This document shows, one piece after another, positions 45,804 through 54,147 of a stretch of 64,000 bases of DNA (the stretch's first letter is position 1; the number at the start of each line of letters is the position of its first letter). Source of the stretch: DATFYM01 sp035315065. GTDB lineage: Bacteria > Acidobacteriota > Terriglobia > UBA7540. The stretch is taken from assembly GCA_035315065.1 (NCBI GenBank), contig DATFYM010000166.1, positions 16,488 to 80,487 on the forward strand. Reading direction: 5' to 3'. A program made the position numbers and the translations under genes. The notes under the pieces were generated by a model that was not told the DNA's origin, made no database searches, and worked only from the letters and a program-made list of their open reading frames with translations.

Positions 45804-45854
45804 CTCCGCCAAGCTGATCGAGCCCGTACGGGGCGCCGTCGGGCTGCGCTGACC
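45801..45854 (+). repeat. 54-bp direct repeat, copy B
   Basis: Near-identical to the amidohydrolase 3' end (45142-45195) but without the rest of that gene. It supplies the stop codon of the secreted-protein gene and ends two bases before the GTG of the dienelactone hydrolase gene. Confidence 0.85.
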
Positions 45855-45855
45855 C

Positions 45856-46596
45856 GTGGCCTCAAGCGACAACCTGCGGACAGGGATGGGCAATATGGGT
45901 GACGTGAGAATCCCCGTGAACTCCGGCGATTTGCCGGCATTCGTTTCGGTCCCCGAGCAGGGCGCGCCGTGGCCCGGTGTGGTGGTGCTCCACGACGTCG
46001 GGGGCATGACGGAAGATCTGCGTAACCAGACGCGTTGGCTGGCACGCGAGGGATTCCTGGCAGCGGCTCCGGACTTGTTCTTCCGCGGCCGGATGAAATG
46101 TCTCTTCGCCATCGCGCGAGACCTGAAGGCGCGGCGAGGCCCGACCTACGACGACGTGGAGGCTGTTCGCACCTGGTTGGTCCGGCAAGAGGGATGCACG
46201 GGCAAGATCGGTGTCATCGGGTTTTGCATGGGAGGCGGGTTCGCGCTACTACTCGTGGCGGGTTATGGATTCGGAGCGGCGAGCATAAACTACGGCGGGC
46301 AGTTGCCGGAGGACGCCGCGACCTTTCTGGCGCGGGCATGCCCGATTGTCGCGAGCTATGGGGCCAAGGACCGCTGGAACCGGGGCGTGGCGCAGAAGTT
46401 AGAGCAGACGCTCGCCGCCGTAGGTGTGGCTCACGACGTGAAAGAGTATCCGGAAGCGGGGCACTCGTTTCTCAACAATCCCGGCACCTGGTGGTTCAAG
46501 GCGCTGCGCGTGATTCACATTGGGTATGACGAACCGGCGGCGGAAGATGCGCGGCGGAGGATCGTCAGCTTTTTTCGGCGGCATTTGGGCAGTTAG
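45856..46596 (+). CDS. Dienelactone hydrolase family protein
   Basis: 246 residues from GTG 45856 (ATG 45895 is a plausible later start). Alpha/beta hydrolase with Cys nucleophile in GVIGFCMGGGFALL, acid Asp in VASYGAKDRWNRG and His in PEAGHSFLNN, and the strand WPGVVVLHDVGGMTEDLRNQ. Dienelactone hydrolases open lactone rings in chlorocatechol breakdown, but many homologues are general hydrolases. It lies after the repeat-flanked gene. Confidence 0.9.
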   Translation: MASSDNLRTGMGNMGDVRIPVNSGDLPAFVSVPEQGAPWPGVVVLHDVGGMTEDLRNQTRWLAREGFLAAAPDLFFRGRMKCLFAIARDLKARRGPTYDDVEAVRTWLVRQEGCTGKIGVIGFCMGGGFALLLVAGYGFGAASINYGGQLPEDAATFLARACPIVASYGAKDRWNRGVAQKLEQTLAAVGVAHDVKEYPEAGHSFLNNPGTWWFKALRVIHIGYDEPAAEDARRRIVSFFRRHLGS

Positions 46597-46882
46597 GGAG
46601 GGCAGTGCTCACCTCCGGACGCGCAAGTCGGCCTTAAAGGGAAAACTCGGGACGGAGAAACACACTTCGACGCCCGAATCCCATCTTAAGGGCGAGCGGC
46701 TGCAAACGCTGAAAGCGAAAAGCCCGCCGGCAGCCGGGCCCGGCAGTGAATGAGGCGAACGGCAAAGTCCGTGAAACACATTTGATTCTCACCGCTCCGA
46801 GATGCGCCTATACTGACCGTATGTCGACCTCAGTATCAACTTCGGGAGTCGCCTTCAGCGCCGCGATAGGTTTCGCGCCTAC
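46597..46882. other. Gap before the AAA-ATPase gene, possible leaderless start
   Basis: Only short frames. A GC hairpin (GCCCGCCGGCAGCCGGGC) lies near 46722-46740. TATACT at 46809-46814 followed seven bases later by ATG 46821 suggests a leaderless transcript, but that ATG is not in the frame of the ATPase. Confidence 0.35.
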
Positions 46883-48105
46883 ATGCGGGCTTTTAACCCT
46901 ACGGCGCCCGCCCGGGACCCCATCGAGGCGGGATTGGTGTGCGAGGACCTGCAGCGATTTCTGTTCCGGAACCTGGCCGGTCGCGCGGACCTTGAGCCCG
47001 GCAGCCAGCAGTTGTTGGTGGGTGGTATTGGATCGGGCAAGACGACAGAGCTCCTTCTTGCCGAAAGATGGCTCCACGAGCAAGGGCATATGCTGCCCTT
47101 GTACATTGACATTTCGGCTGAGACCGATTTATCTAATATAGCTTGAATTCGGGTTCGCTGCTCGCGAGTTTTGGAATGTATCTCGCCTGGGCGGTAATTA
47201 TTGACCTTCATGCGGGTACTGACGTGAGTAAAAGAAGAACTGAACAACTAGATAGAATCTACGAAGAAGTAAAAGGGTACGCATACGGAAAGCAAGTAAA
47301 GCGACGGGTGGACCCCCTTGAAAATCTTCGGGCCCTCTACGACAGGATGCAGCTTGAGCCCGATTATGTAACCGAAAACATTCCAGGCAAGCTAAAGCCG
47401 CCGCTGCCCGCCCTTCTGCGCGACATTCAAGAGATTCGTCACCCTCTCGAAGAATTCATGACTATCGCGAGGGAATTCCACAAGGATATTGTGGTGATAT
47501 TCGATGGGTTGGATCGCTTGCTAGGCGCTACCAAGTTCTGGTCCGTTGTGTTCCAAGACCTACGGCTGTTTCGCGAGCTCAAAGTGTCGATCCTAGCAAC
47601 TGCGCCCCTCTCCGTCCTATTCGGGGTCGGAATCGGTCAATCGGCATCCGACCACTTTGACAGGATTCACCACCTTGCGGTGATCGCCGCCAATCCTGAA
47701 GATGGGTCCCTGCGGCCGGTGCTGGAGAAGCGTGGCGGATACGAGCTGCTGACCCGGGTGGAGGCAGACTCAATCTGCCATTATTCCGGAGGCGTGCTGC
47801 GAGATTTGATTTCGCTTGCCCGGGACGCGGCCGAAGAGGCGTATGTATCAGATCGGGACTCCGTGACAGCGGCAGACGTGGAGAAGGTAGTTCGCCAGCT
47901 CGGCACTGGTTATCTTCGGGGCTTGGGTCCAGAAGCGATCAGAACACTTCTCGACTTGGAAGGGTCCGGATCGTTCCGGATCGATCAACCGGCTAATGTG
48001 GAGCTGCTGGTTACTCGGCGTGTCCTGGAATATTCATCGACTGACTTCCGCGTGCATCCGGCTCTGCTGTCGGTAATTCCTCGGCCGGAGCCCAAGAGTG
48101 CCTGA
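46883..48105 (+). pseudogene. AAA-type ATPase split by a one-base frameshift
   Basis: The N-terminal piece (46883-47146) has RFLFRNLAGRADLEPGSQQL and Walker A LLVGGIGSGKTTELLLAE, then ends TDLSNIA at TGA 47144. In the next frame the protein continues at once with NSGSLLASFGMYLAW (from 47146), Walker B IVVIFDGLDRLLGATKFW, sensor-like VSILATAPLSVLFG, SGGVLRDLISLARDAAEEAY and a winged-helix-like end (FRIDQPANVELLVTRRVLEY). Adding one base near 47143 restores about 407 residues. Upstream, the same frame reads DRFRAYMRAFNP without a start codon, so the N-terminus is uncertain. It resembles ORC/STAND-like ATPases. It overlaps the next gene by 8 bp. The second piece looks AT-richer than its surroundings. 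Confidence 0.75.
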
Positions 48106-48847
48106 CTTCTTAAGCGAACCGATGGTCGAAATTGCCCGGCGATTGGACATTCGCGGGCCGAACCCGTGGCTCGCTGTTTTGGGCCCGCCAACCGATAGCA
48201 CCGTTGCCCTGGATGAACTGCAAACCGAACTACACTCGTTCTTGGAGATACCCACCAGAGTCTTCCCTTTGGAAACCGCCACCTTCGAGCGATTACGAGA
48301 GGCGCTCCAGCAGCCGGACGATGACGCCGTTGTCCTCACTGCCGGGGCTGATTTGGCGCCCGAGAAATGGTCCTCCTTGGATGTTATGCGTAGCGCATTG
48401 GAACGCGTCGGCCCGATCGTCCTGTGGATGCCCCCGGAAGCGGTGGCCAGCCTTGCCGAGTTCGCACCGAATATCCGCAGCTTCATTGGCGCGAGCATAT
48501 TCATGGCCGCCCCCGATGGCGGCATCATGACTGAGATGGAGCGGCAAAAGCGCCTGGCAGAACTGGCAGAGCACTACGGGCTCAGTAGCGAAGAAATTGT
48601 CCGAAGGGCAGAATCCAAGGAACCAAAACCCACTGGTAGAGCCGCGGTGTCACCTGCATCCGGGACTCGAAGCCGTCCGCATACCGTTCTCACTGCATCA
48701 CCCCTTCGAAATTCTCGATCGAATTTTCTTCGTGCTGGAGACGGCTCTATGAAACCAATCTCCGGTCTCGTGCCGACCTATTTACTACTAGCCCGGTTTT
48801 CTCACGATGTGTTGGAAGTGATCGGCGATAACCTAACAGCACTATGA
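48098..48847 (+). CDS. Partner protein of the AAA-ATPase, unknown function, damaged 3' half
   Basis: It starts at GTG 48098, overlapping the ATPase by 8 bp. Residues 1-180 look genuine: a Rossmann-like fold (NPWLAVLGPPTDSTVALDEL; DAVVLTAGADLAPEKWSSLD), then VGPIVLWMPPEAVASLAEFA, PNIRSFIGASIFMA and a helical end (EMERQKRLAELAEHYGLSSE). After about residue 182 (EPKPTG) the peptide loses character, while another frame at 48640-48776 reads HLHPGLEAVRIPFSLHHP. So the true end is probably near 48640, or a second frameshift is present. A two-gene ATPase/partner module, perhaps of the signalling or conflict type, is my inference. Confidence 0.6.
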   Translation: MPDFLSEPMVEIARRLDIRGPNPWLAVLGPPTDSTVALDELQTELHSFLEIPTRVFPLETATFERLREALQQPDDDAVVLTAGADLAPEKWSSLDVMRSALERVGPIVLWMPPEAVASLAEFAPNIRSFIGASIFMAAPDGGIMTEMERQKRLAELAEHYGLSSEEIVRRAESKEPKPTGRAAVSPASGTRSRPHTVLTASPLRNSRSNFLRAGDGSMKPISGLVPTYLLLARFSHDVLEVIGDNLTAL

Positions 48848-50530
48848 AGCAACTCCCGGTTGCCGTCAGCCTTCTGATTTTTCTCGCGCCTTTTGAAAGG
48901 CCGTGCCTGGGACAGCAGGCGGGCCCGGAAGCGCGGCCAAAAGCACCCGAGGCCGTCGAGGTTTCGCAGCAGGAAGTGGAAAGCCACCGCATCGGGCCTC
49001 GCCCGATCTTGCGCGCCACTCTGGTCGGTTTCGCGGAGATCCTCACCATGAGTGGAATCCACGTGCAGGTGACGGTCGGCCCGGACGGGGCTGTCACAGG
49101 GGCTGCTGCGGATGTCGGCGTTCCTGGTCTCCCCGGCGTCCCCCCTGGTCTCCTGAGCCAAGCTGAAGCAGCAATTCGCAACCTGCGTTACCGCCCATTC
49201 GAACGCAATGGCCGCGTGGTTCCGGCTAAGTTCGAGGAAGATCTGAGTGTGTTACCGCCGGAACTGCAACCGCTCCAACACATTCCATTTCCCGTGGTGC
49301 AGGACTGGAAGTCGGTGCGCATGACGCTGGAGCGGACAGGGTGCTTTGGATCGTGCCCGGCGTACAAGGTTGAAGTTCACGGTGACGGCACCGTCCTCTA
49401 CGAAGGGCGCGATTTTGTGGCGATCAAGGGTCAACACCGCGGTTCGGTGCCACCAGAAACCGTGCACGAACTCGTGAACAAATTCCGTCAAGCCGATTAC
49501 TACTCTCTCAGCGACGGCTACGTCTGGTCCGCTACAGACTTACCGACGTTCCGTACGTCAATCGAGATCGATGGCAAATCTAAAAAGGTCACGGACTACG
49601 CCGGTGAACACGTCGGGATGCCCTTGGCAGTGCGTGAGTTGGAGCGCGCCATCGATGAACTGACAGGCACAGAGCGATGGACGAAAGGCAATGCCAATAC
49701 GGTCGACATTTTGAAACGAGAGAAGTGGAACTTCCGATCGGCAGAGGCGGCCGACACCCTGGCAAGAGTGGCAGAGTACGGGAGCGCTGACGCAGTCCTG
49801 AACCTGATCGCGGTCGGAGTGCCCGTCATCGGGCATTTGATGCCACTACCGCAGGTCGTTTGGCGCGGAGATATCGTGATTCTTGGCGCCTTACTCGACG
49901 CCGGCGCGGGCGGCCCGAACGGAAAGGACCTAGGTGAGGCGCTCGCGACGGCCCTTCGATCGGGAAAAATCGAATCGGCGCGGCTCTTGCTCGATCACGG
50001 AGCGAGCCCGGATTGGCGCGACAAAGGCGGAGGAACAATTCTGATGGCGGCTGCGACCTCAGGAGTTCCCGCAGTGGTGGAGGAAATCCTCGAGCGTCGC
50101 CCGGGCCCGGGGGTAGACGCGCGACTCCAAAGGCCAAACGGCGCTGATGGAAGCGGGACAGTGGCATTACGGGGAAGGGGGGCCACAGATCGATGGGGCC
50201 AAGGTTGTCGCCCTGCTTCTTCAGGCTGGCGCTGACCCCAACGCCGAAGACGACGATGGCAACACGGCGCTAATCGATTGCGGCTGGGATGCCGGTGCGG
50301 CGCTCGAACTCATCAGGGCGGGCGCCAACGTGAACGCGCGGAACAAAAGGGGAGACACACCGCTGATCAAATCGACGGCACCAGACGTTGCGCGAGTTCT
50401 CCTGGAAAACGGTGCAGACCTATTGGCTCGCGATCAAGACGGGAAGACGGCTCTTGACCTTGCAAGGCAGAACGGAATGAAGGAGAAAGCCGCCCTGCTC
50501 GAGGCCGCCGAAAATGCGGGCCCGCATTGA
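48844..50530 (+). pseudogene. Secreted DUF6438/ankyrin-repeat protein, frameshifted
   Basis: Frame 1 (48844-50235) has a signal peptide (LPVAVSLLIFLAPFERPCLG), a TonB/energy-transducer-like segment (HVQVTVGPDGAVTGAAADVG) and a DUF6438 domain (LERTGCFGSCPAYKVEVHGD GTVLYEG). Ankyrin repeats begin at about 355 (GDIVILGALLDAGAGGPNGK; IESARLLLDHGASPDWRDKG). Near 50121 the frame changes: the reading DSKGQTALMEAGQWHY and further repeats (VVALLLQAGADPNAEDDDGN; ARVLLENGADLLARDQDGK) continue to 50530. One missing base explains this. The intact protein would have about 562 residues. Confidence 0.75.
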
Positions 50531-50566
50531 CAACTATATCCGGCGACATAAGTGGTTGCGCATCCG

Positions 50567-50663
50567 AATTTCATTTTGGATTTTGGATTTTGGATTGAAG
50601 AACCCGCTCTGGTCGCGCTTCTCTTCAATCCAAAATCGAAAGTCCAAAATCCAAAATTGAAGC
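50567..50663. repeat. Hairpin cassette of GGATTTT words
   Basis: Left TTCATTTTGGATTTTGGATT then TTGGATTGAAG (50570-50600), right CTTCAATCCAAAATCGAAAG then TCCAAAATCCAAAATTG (50623-50660). It follows the ankyrin gene. Confidence 0.75.
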
Positions 50664-50928
50664 CTCACGCCACAACTAATGTCGTCCTGTTTAGAGCCGG
50701 CCATTCGCTGCCAGCGGCGCCGACCTCCCAAAGTACTGTGAAGAAGTGGCCAAGATTAAGGCATCCTTTTTCAAACGCATCAGCCCCGCAGTCATCGCGC
50801 TGGCAAGCGGACCTCCATTCCGCCGTCTAGAATGTCCAGAACGTCCAAGACGTATAGAATGTATAAGACGTAATAAACATTCCACACCTTTGAGAAGCCG
50901 AGTCACCAGCTCATCATGAAATTGTGAA
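50664..50928. other. Intergenic stretch with short AGAATGT/AGACGT tandem words
   Basis: No gene. At 50829-50878 the words AGAATGTCC, AGAACGTCC, AAGACGTAT and AGAATGTAT follow one another without a complementary arm. It leads towards the second STGPK gene. Confidence 0.4.
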
Positions 50929-50998
50929 TAGTGAATTGTGAATAGTGAATTGAAGATGGAACTCACGTCTTCTTTTCACCATTCGCCATCACAAATTT
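50929..50998. repeat. Hairpin cassette of GTGAATAGTGAATT words before the second STGPK gene
   Basis: Left AAATTGTGAATAGTGAATTG then TGAATAGTGAATTGAAGA (50929-50956), right TCTTCTTTTCACCATTCGCC then ATCACAAATTT (50968-50998). As at 13031-13189, the cassette stands directly before the gene's ribosome site. Confidence 0.7.
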
Positions 50999-51026
50999 CG
51001 TTCCCAAGTTCAGAATGGAGGAGAGA

Positions 51027-53519
51027 ATGGCTTCTGGAGTTTTGATCGACTCTGAAACAGTGAAAGCAGAACCTGACGTTGCCGGCGTCGCGCCAGCACC
51101 CCCGGACCCCGTGCCTGACGATCCTGAATCCCAAGCCCCGAACCCCGACAACGGCCAGCCCACTAACCCTACCAATGGCCCTACTAACGGCGGCGTCTCC
51201 GAAAGGAAGCGCACCGCCAATCGTGCCAACTCCGCCAAGTCCACCGGGCCAAAGTCCAAGATGGGCAAGCGCATCGCCAGCCACAACAGCTTCAAGCACG
51301 GCTACTACTCCAACGAGCGCCGCCTCCAGTTGATGGCCGAGCTCGACGAGGACCCGGCGGAGCGTGAGCGCCTCCGCAAGGACGTTTACGCCACCTATCC
51401 CCCCGGCTCGCCCATCGAGGAGATGCTCCTCGACGCCCTCGCTGACGATTTCTGGAATCACGCCCGGCTCGACCGCTTCGACGCCTCCGTCAAGTTGAGC
51501 GAACTCCAGGACGCCAATCTGGAGGAATGGAAACGTGAGGAGCGGAACGAAAGCTACGCCGTGACCTACGTCAAATCGGAGATGCAGAAGGGCGGGCTGG
51601 TGAGGCAGGATGACTCGGCGGGTAAGTTCCGTCACATTCTCGGCATCCTGGGCCAGCAGCTTGAGATCGCCAAGCGTCGCGCCGGCAGCATGCTCGACCG
51701 GCCGCAGTGGAAACTGCTCTATGGCACCAACGACCCCAACCGGCTGGGGGAAGACATGTTTCAGAAATTCTGTCAGGGGCCGCACATCTCGGACGCGGAG
51801 TATGTGGAAGTGCTGGGATTCCTGGAGGAGGAGTTGGACTCCTACCACCGGGCCTGGATTCGCTACAAGGTGGAGCACCAGCAGGAAACGGTGGCGTCGC
51901 GCGAGGCGCGCCTAGTGACCTGTGGCGGCGACGCCTTGATCCTCTTCAAGGAGATGGAAGTGACGGACCGGCACATCGAGCGCAAGCTGCAACTGCTGCT
52001 GAAGGTGCGGGCCGAACGCTTCGCGCGTGAGAAAGAAGAAAGCAGTGGGCAGTCAGCAGCCGGCAGTCAGCAGTCAGCAGAAGAAGGCGGTCCCCAGGGC
52101 GAAAGCCCTGGGGTAAATGGCCAGCCCCCTTCACCTCAAGAAGAAGGCAGTAGGCGGAAGGCAGAAGGCAGTCCACAGGAGGCAGAGGGCACGTCGCGGT
52201 TCGGGAAGAACGGGACCCTCGACCTTCAACCTTCGACCTTCGACTTTTCAAAAAACGAAGCCACCGATTTGCTTGAAAACAAAGCATCGGCGTCGGCGCA
52301 AGTCAGGAACGAAGCCACCGCGGAGAGCATTACGCAATCGGCAGAAGGCAGTCGGCATCAGGCGGCGGAAAGCAGCCGGGAAGCCGCGGAGCGGCGACAT
52401 AATGTAGCCCAGGGCGAAAGCCCTGGGATGAGTGGCCAACCCCCTTCACCTCAAGAAGAAGGCAGTAGGCGGAAGGCAGAAGGCAATCCGCAGGAGGCAG
52501 AGGGCACGTCGCGGTTCGGGAAGAACGGGACCCTCGACCTTGAACCTTCGACCTTCGACTTTTCAAAGAACGAAGCCACCGATCTGCTTGAAAACAAAGC
52601 ATCGGCGTCCGCGCAAATCAGGAACGAAGCCACCGTAGAGAACAGTAGGCAGTCCGCAGAAGGCAGTCAGCAGCAGGCGGCGGAAAGCAGCCCGGAAGCC
52701 GCGGAGCGGCGGCACAGTTTAGCCCAGGGCGAAAGCCCTGGGATGAGTGGCCACCCCCTTTCATCTCAAGAAGAAGGCAGTAGGCAGTCGGCAGAAGGCA
52801 GCCCGCAGGAGGCAGAGGGCACGTCGCGGTTCGGGAAGAACGGGACTTTCGACCTTCAACCTTCGACCTTCGACTTTTTTGTTCGCAGCTCCAGGACTGA
52901 AGGAAGGTGTTTCGCTCATCGGCCACAGCCAATGGGCAGACCGCCCCACAGCGGGAGGAACCTGATTCCGCGTTGGCGAGGCCTTGGAGCTGGGGCAGCC
53001 CGTACCAGGAAAGGGGCTCGCAGGGGCGACGCGGCACGTCGCCCCAACGAGGAACCGCGATGGCGCTCAGAAAATCAGGTGCAGCGACATCTGGATAAAG
53101 CGCGAGCTGCCGAGGGTGTGTTGAATAAGCCCCAACGATCCGCTGGGCGGGCAGGCATAAGCCCCGGTCGCGGCGACGCAAGGAGTGAAGAACGAATCCT
53201 GCCCATTGGGTCCGTAGGTCGGTGGGTTCGCGAAGTCCGGGTTAAACGACACGTTGTTGTTGGGCGTGTCGAAGCTCGGTTGGTTGAAGAGGTTAAAGGC
53301 ATCGGCAGTGAACTTGAGATGCCAGCGGTCGGTGGAGGAGAAGTTGTAGTCGATATTGCCGTTCGCCTGGTCCACCGTAAAGCGCGCGTTGGGTCCGTTA
53401 ATGACCGCATTATAGCCAAGAGTACTAGCCTCGGTGGGGATTCTATTCGTTTTTTGGTTGCGGTCAAGGGCCGGGCTGTGTTTAGTCTTACAGGTTCTGA
53501 GGGCGAGGATGAATCTTGA
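51027..53519 (+). CDS. STGPK-family protein of unknown function, extended by repeats
   Basis: Up to 830 residues from ATG 51027, which has GGAGGAG in front; ATG 51015 overlaps that site. Residues about 55-95 carry the family block (NRANSAKSTGPKSKMGKRIA then SHNSFKHGYYSNE) shared with 13203. A helical domain follows to about 340 (SPIEEMLLDALADDFWNHAR; DPNRLGEDMFQKFCQGPHIS; FLEEELDSYHRAWIRYKVEH). From about 52035 on, the frame is built of repeat words (GGCAGTA, CTTCGACC, the 71-bp unit, CCCAGGGCGAAAGCCCTGGG) in a 315-bp in-frame tandem. From about 52880 it is antisense to a TonB-receptor fragment. The ancestral protein probably ended near 52040. Confidence 0.65.
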   Translation: MASGVLIDSETVKAEPDVAGVAPAPPDPVPDDPESQAPNPDNGQPTNPTNGPTNGGVSERKRTANRANSAKSTGPKSKMGKRIASHNSFKHGYYSNERRLQLMAELDEDPAERERLRKDVYATYPPGSPIEEMLLDALADDFWNHARLDRFDASVKLSELQDANLEEWKREERNESYAVTYVKSEMQKGGLVRQDDSAGKFRHILGILGQQLEIAKRRAGSMLDRPQWKLLYGTNDPNRLGEDMFQKFCQGPHISDAEYVEVLGFLEEELDSYHRAWIRYKVEHQQETVASREARLVTCGGDALILFKEMEVTDRHIERKLQLLLKVRAERFAREKEESSGQSAAGSQQSAEEGGPQGESPGVNGQPPSPQEEGSRRKAEGSPQEAEGTSRFGKNGTLDLQPSTFDFSKNEATDLLENKASASAQVRNEATAESITQSAEGSRHQAAESSREAAERRHNVAQGESPGMSGQPPSPQEEGSRRKAEGNPQEAEGTSRFGKNGTLDLEPSTFDFSKNEATDLLENKASASAQIRNEATVENSRQSAEGSQQQAAESSPEAAERRHSLAQGESPGMSGHPLSSQEEGSRQSAEGSPQEAEGTSRFGKNGTFDLQPSTFDFFVRSSRTEGRCFAHRPQPMGRPPHSGRNLIPRWRGLGAGAARTRKGARRGDAARRPNEEPRWRSENQVQRHLDKARAAEGVLNKPQRSAGRAGISPGRGDARSEERILPIGSVGRWVREVRVKRHVVVGRVEARLVEEVKGIGSELEMPAVGGGEVVVDIAVRLVHRKARVGSVNDRIIAKSTSLGGDSIRFLVAVKGRAVFSLTGSEGEDES
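52250..52320 (+). repeat. 71-bp AACGAAGCCACCG unit, copy 3
   Basis: AAAAAACGAAGCCACCGATT at the start, AGGAACGAAGCCACCG at the end, internal AAACAAAGCATCGG. It is translated within the STGPK gene as KNEATDLLENKASASAQVRN. Confidence 0.8.
52565..52635 (+). repeat. 71-bp AACGAAGCCACCG unit, copy 4
   Basis: Like copy 3 with a few substitutions (AAAGAACGAAGCCACCGATC). Same length of 71 bp; it belongs to the second 315-bp period. Confidence 0.8.
53067..53474 (-). pseudogene. C-terminal fragment of a TonB-dependent receptor
   Basis: The minus-strand frame ends at TGA 53067 with SSRFIQMSLHLIF, the terminal-Phe beta-strand of an outer membrane receptor. Before it come GYNAVINGPNARFTVDQANG, NIDYNFSSTDRWHLKFTADA, FNLFNQPSFDTPNNN and ANPPTYGPNGQDSFFTP, typical of large acidobacterial TonB receptors. 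Only about 130 residues remain; the rest of the gene is absent, and the upstream limit is approximate. The STGPK frame on the other strand covers it. Confidence 0.7.
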
Positions 53520-53580
53520 GACGGCGCGCCGCCTTTCTGTGGGCTGGAAAGATGGCGGGCGACGGGAATCGAGGTGCGAA

Positions 53581-53994
53581 ATGAAATCCTATACCGAATA
53601 CCTGTGGTTCAATACCAAGACGAAGCGCGAGTTCATCAACATCACGCCGGAACTGGAAAAGGCTCTTGCTAAAGCCGCGATCAGGGAAGGATTGGTGCTT
53701 GCGTCGGCCATGCACATTACCGCCGGGGTCTATGTCAACGACGCCGAAGACGGGCTTATCGCCGATATTGAGGAGTGGCTGGAGGAACTGGCGCCCGCTC
53801 GCGCCGATTACCGCCATCACCGCACCGGCGAGACCAACGGTGACGCACACCTGAAGAACCTGCTGATTGGCCACGAAGTGGTTGTGCCGGTCACCAACGG
53901 CAAACTCGACCTCGGTCCCTGGCAGCAGGTCTACTACGCCGAGTTCGACGGCCAGCGGCGCAAGCGCGTTATCCTCAAGGTGCTGGGGGAGTAG
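53581..53994 (+). CDS. YjbQ-family protein (UPF0047)
   Basis: 137 residues from ATG 53581; an earlier start at 53434 runs through unrelated sequence. The family signature is complete: TKTKREFINITPELEKALAK, VLASAMHITAGVYVNDAE, HLKNLLIGHEVVVPVTNGKL, LGPWQQVYYAEFDGQRRKRV. YjbQ proteins have been described as having thiamine-phosphate-synthase-like activity in some bacteria; the physiological role is unclear. GAGGTG precedes the start at close distance. Confidence 0.93.
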   Translation: MKSYTEYLWFNTKTKREFINITPELEKALAKAAIREGLVLASAMHITAGVYVNDAEDGLIADIEEWLEELAPARADYRHHRTGETNGDAHLKNLLIGHEVVVPVTNGKLDLGPWQQVYYAEFDGQRRKRVILKVLGE

Positions 53995-53998
53995 CAGA

Positions 53999-54127
53999 GA
54001 ATTGACGATTTGCAGACTGCCGATTGGAAGAAGACGAAGGCAAGCCGCGCGGCCCTTTACGGGGCTGCCAGAGTCGGCAATGAGCCTGTCTTCTAATCGG
54101 CAGTCGCCAACCAGCAATCGCCAATTC
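53999..54127. repeat. Hairpin cassette of GATTGAC/GACTGCC words
   Basis: Left GAATTGACGATTTGCAGACT then GCCGATTGGAAGAAGAC (53999-54035), right TGTCTTCTAATCGGCAGTCG then CCAACCAGCAATCGCCAATT (54088-54127). It begins just behind the YjbQ stop, between convergent genes. Confidence 0.7.
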
Positions 54128-54147
54128 ACTTTAGCCGACGGCCCGTT

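Larger units (their letters stand above)
52093..52875 (+). repeat. 315-bp in-frame tandem repeat, about 2.5 copies
   Basis: CCCAGGGCGAAAGCCCTGGG occurs at 52093, 52408 and 52723, exactly 315 bp (105 codons) apart; the 71-bp units at 52250 and 52565 keep the same period. The third copy breaks off after CCTTCGACTTT near 52875. Period and frame agree, so copy-number changes would keep the gene open. Confidence 0.85.
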
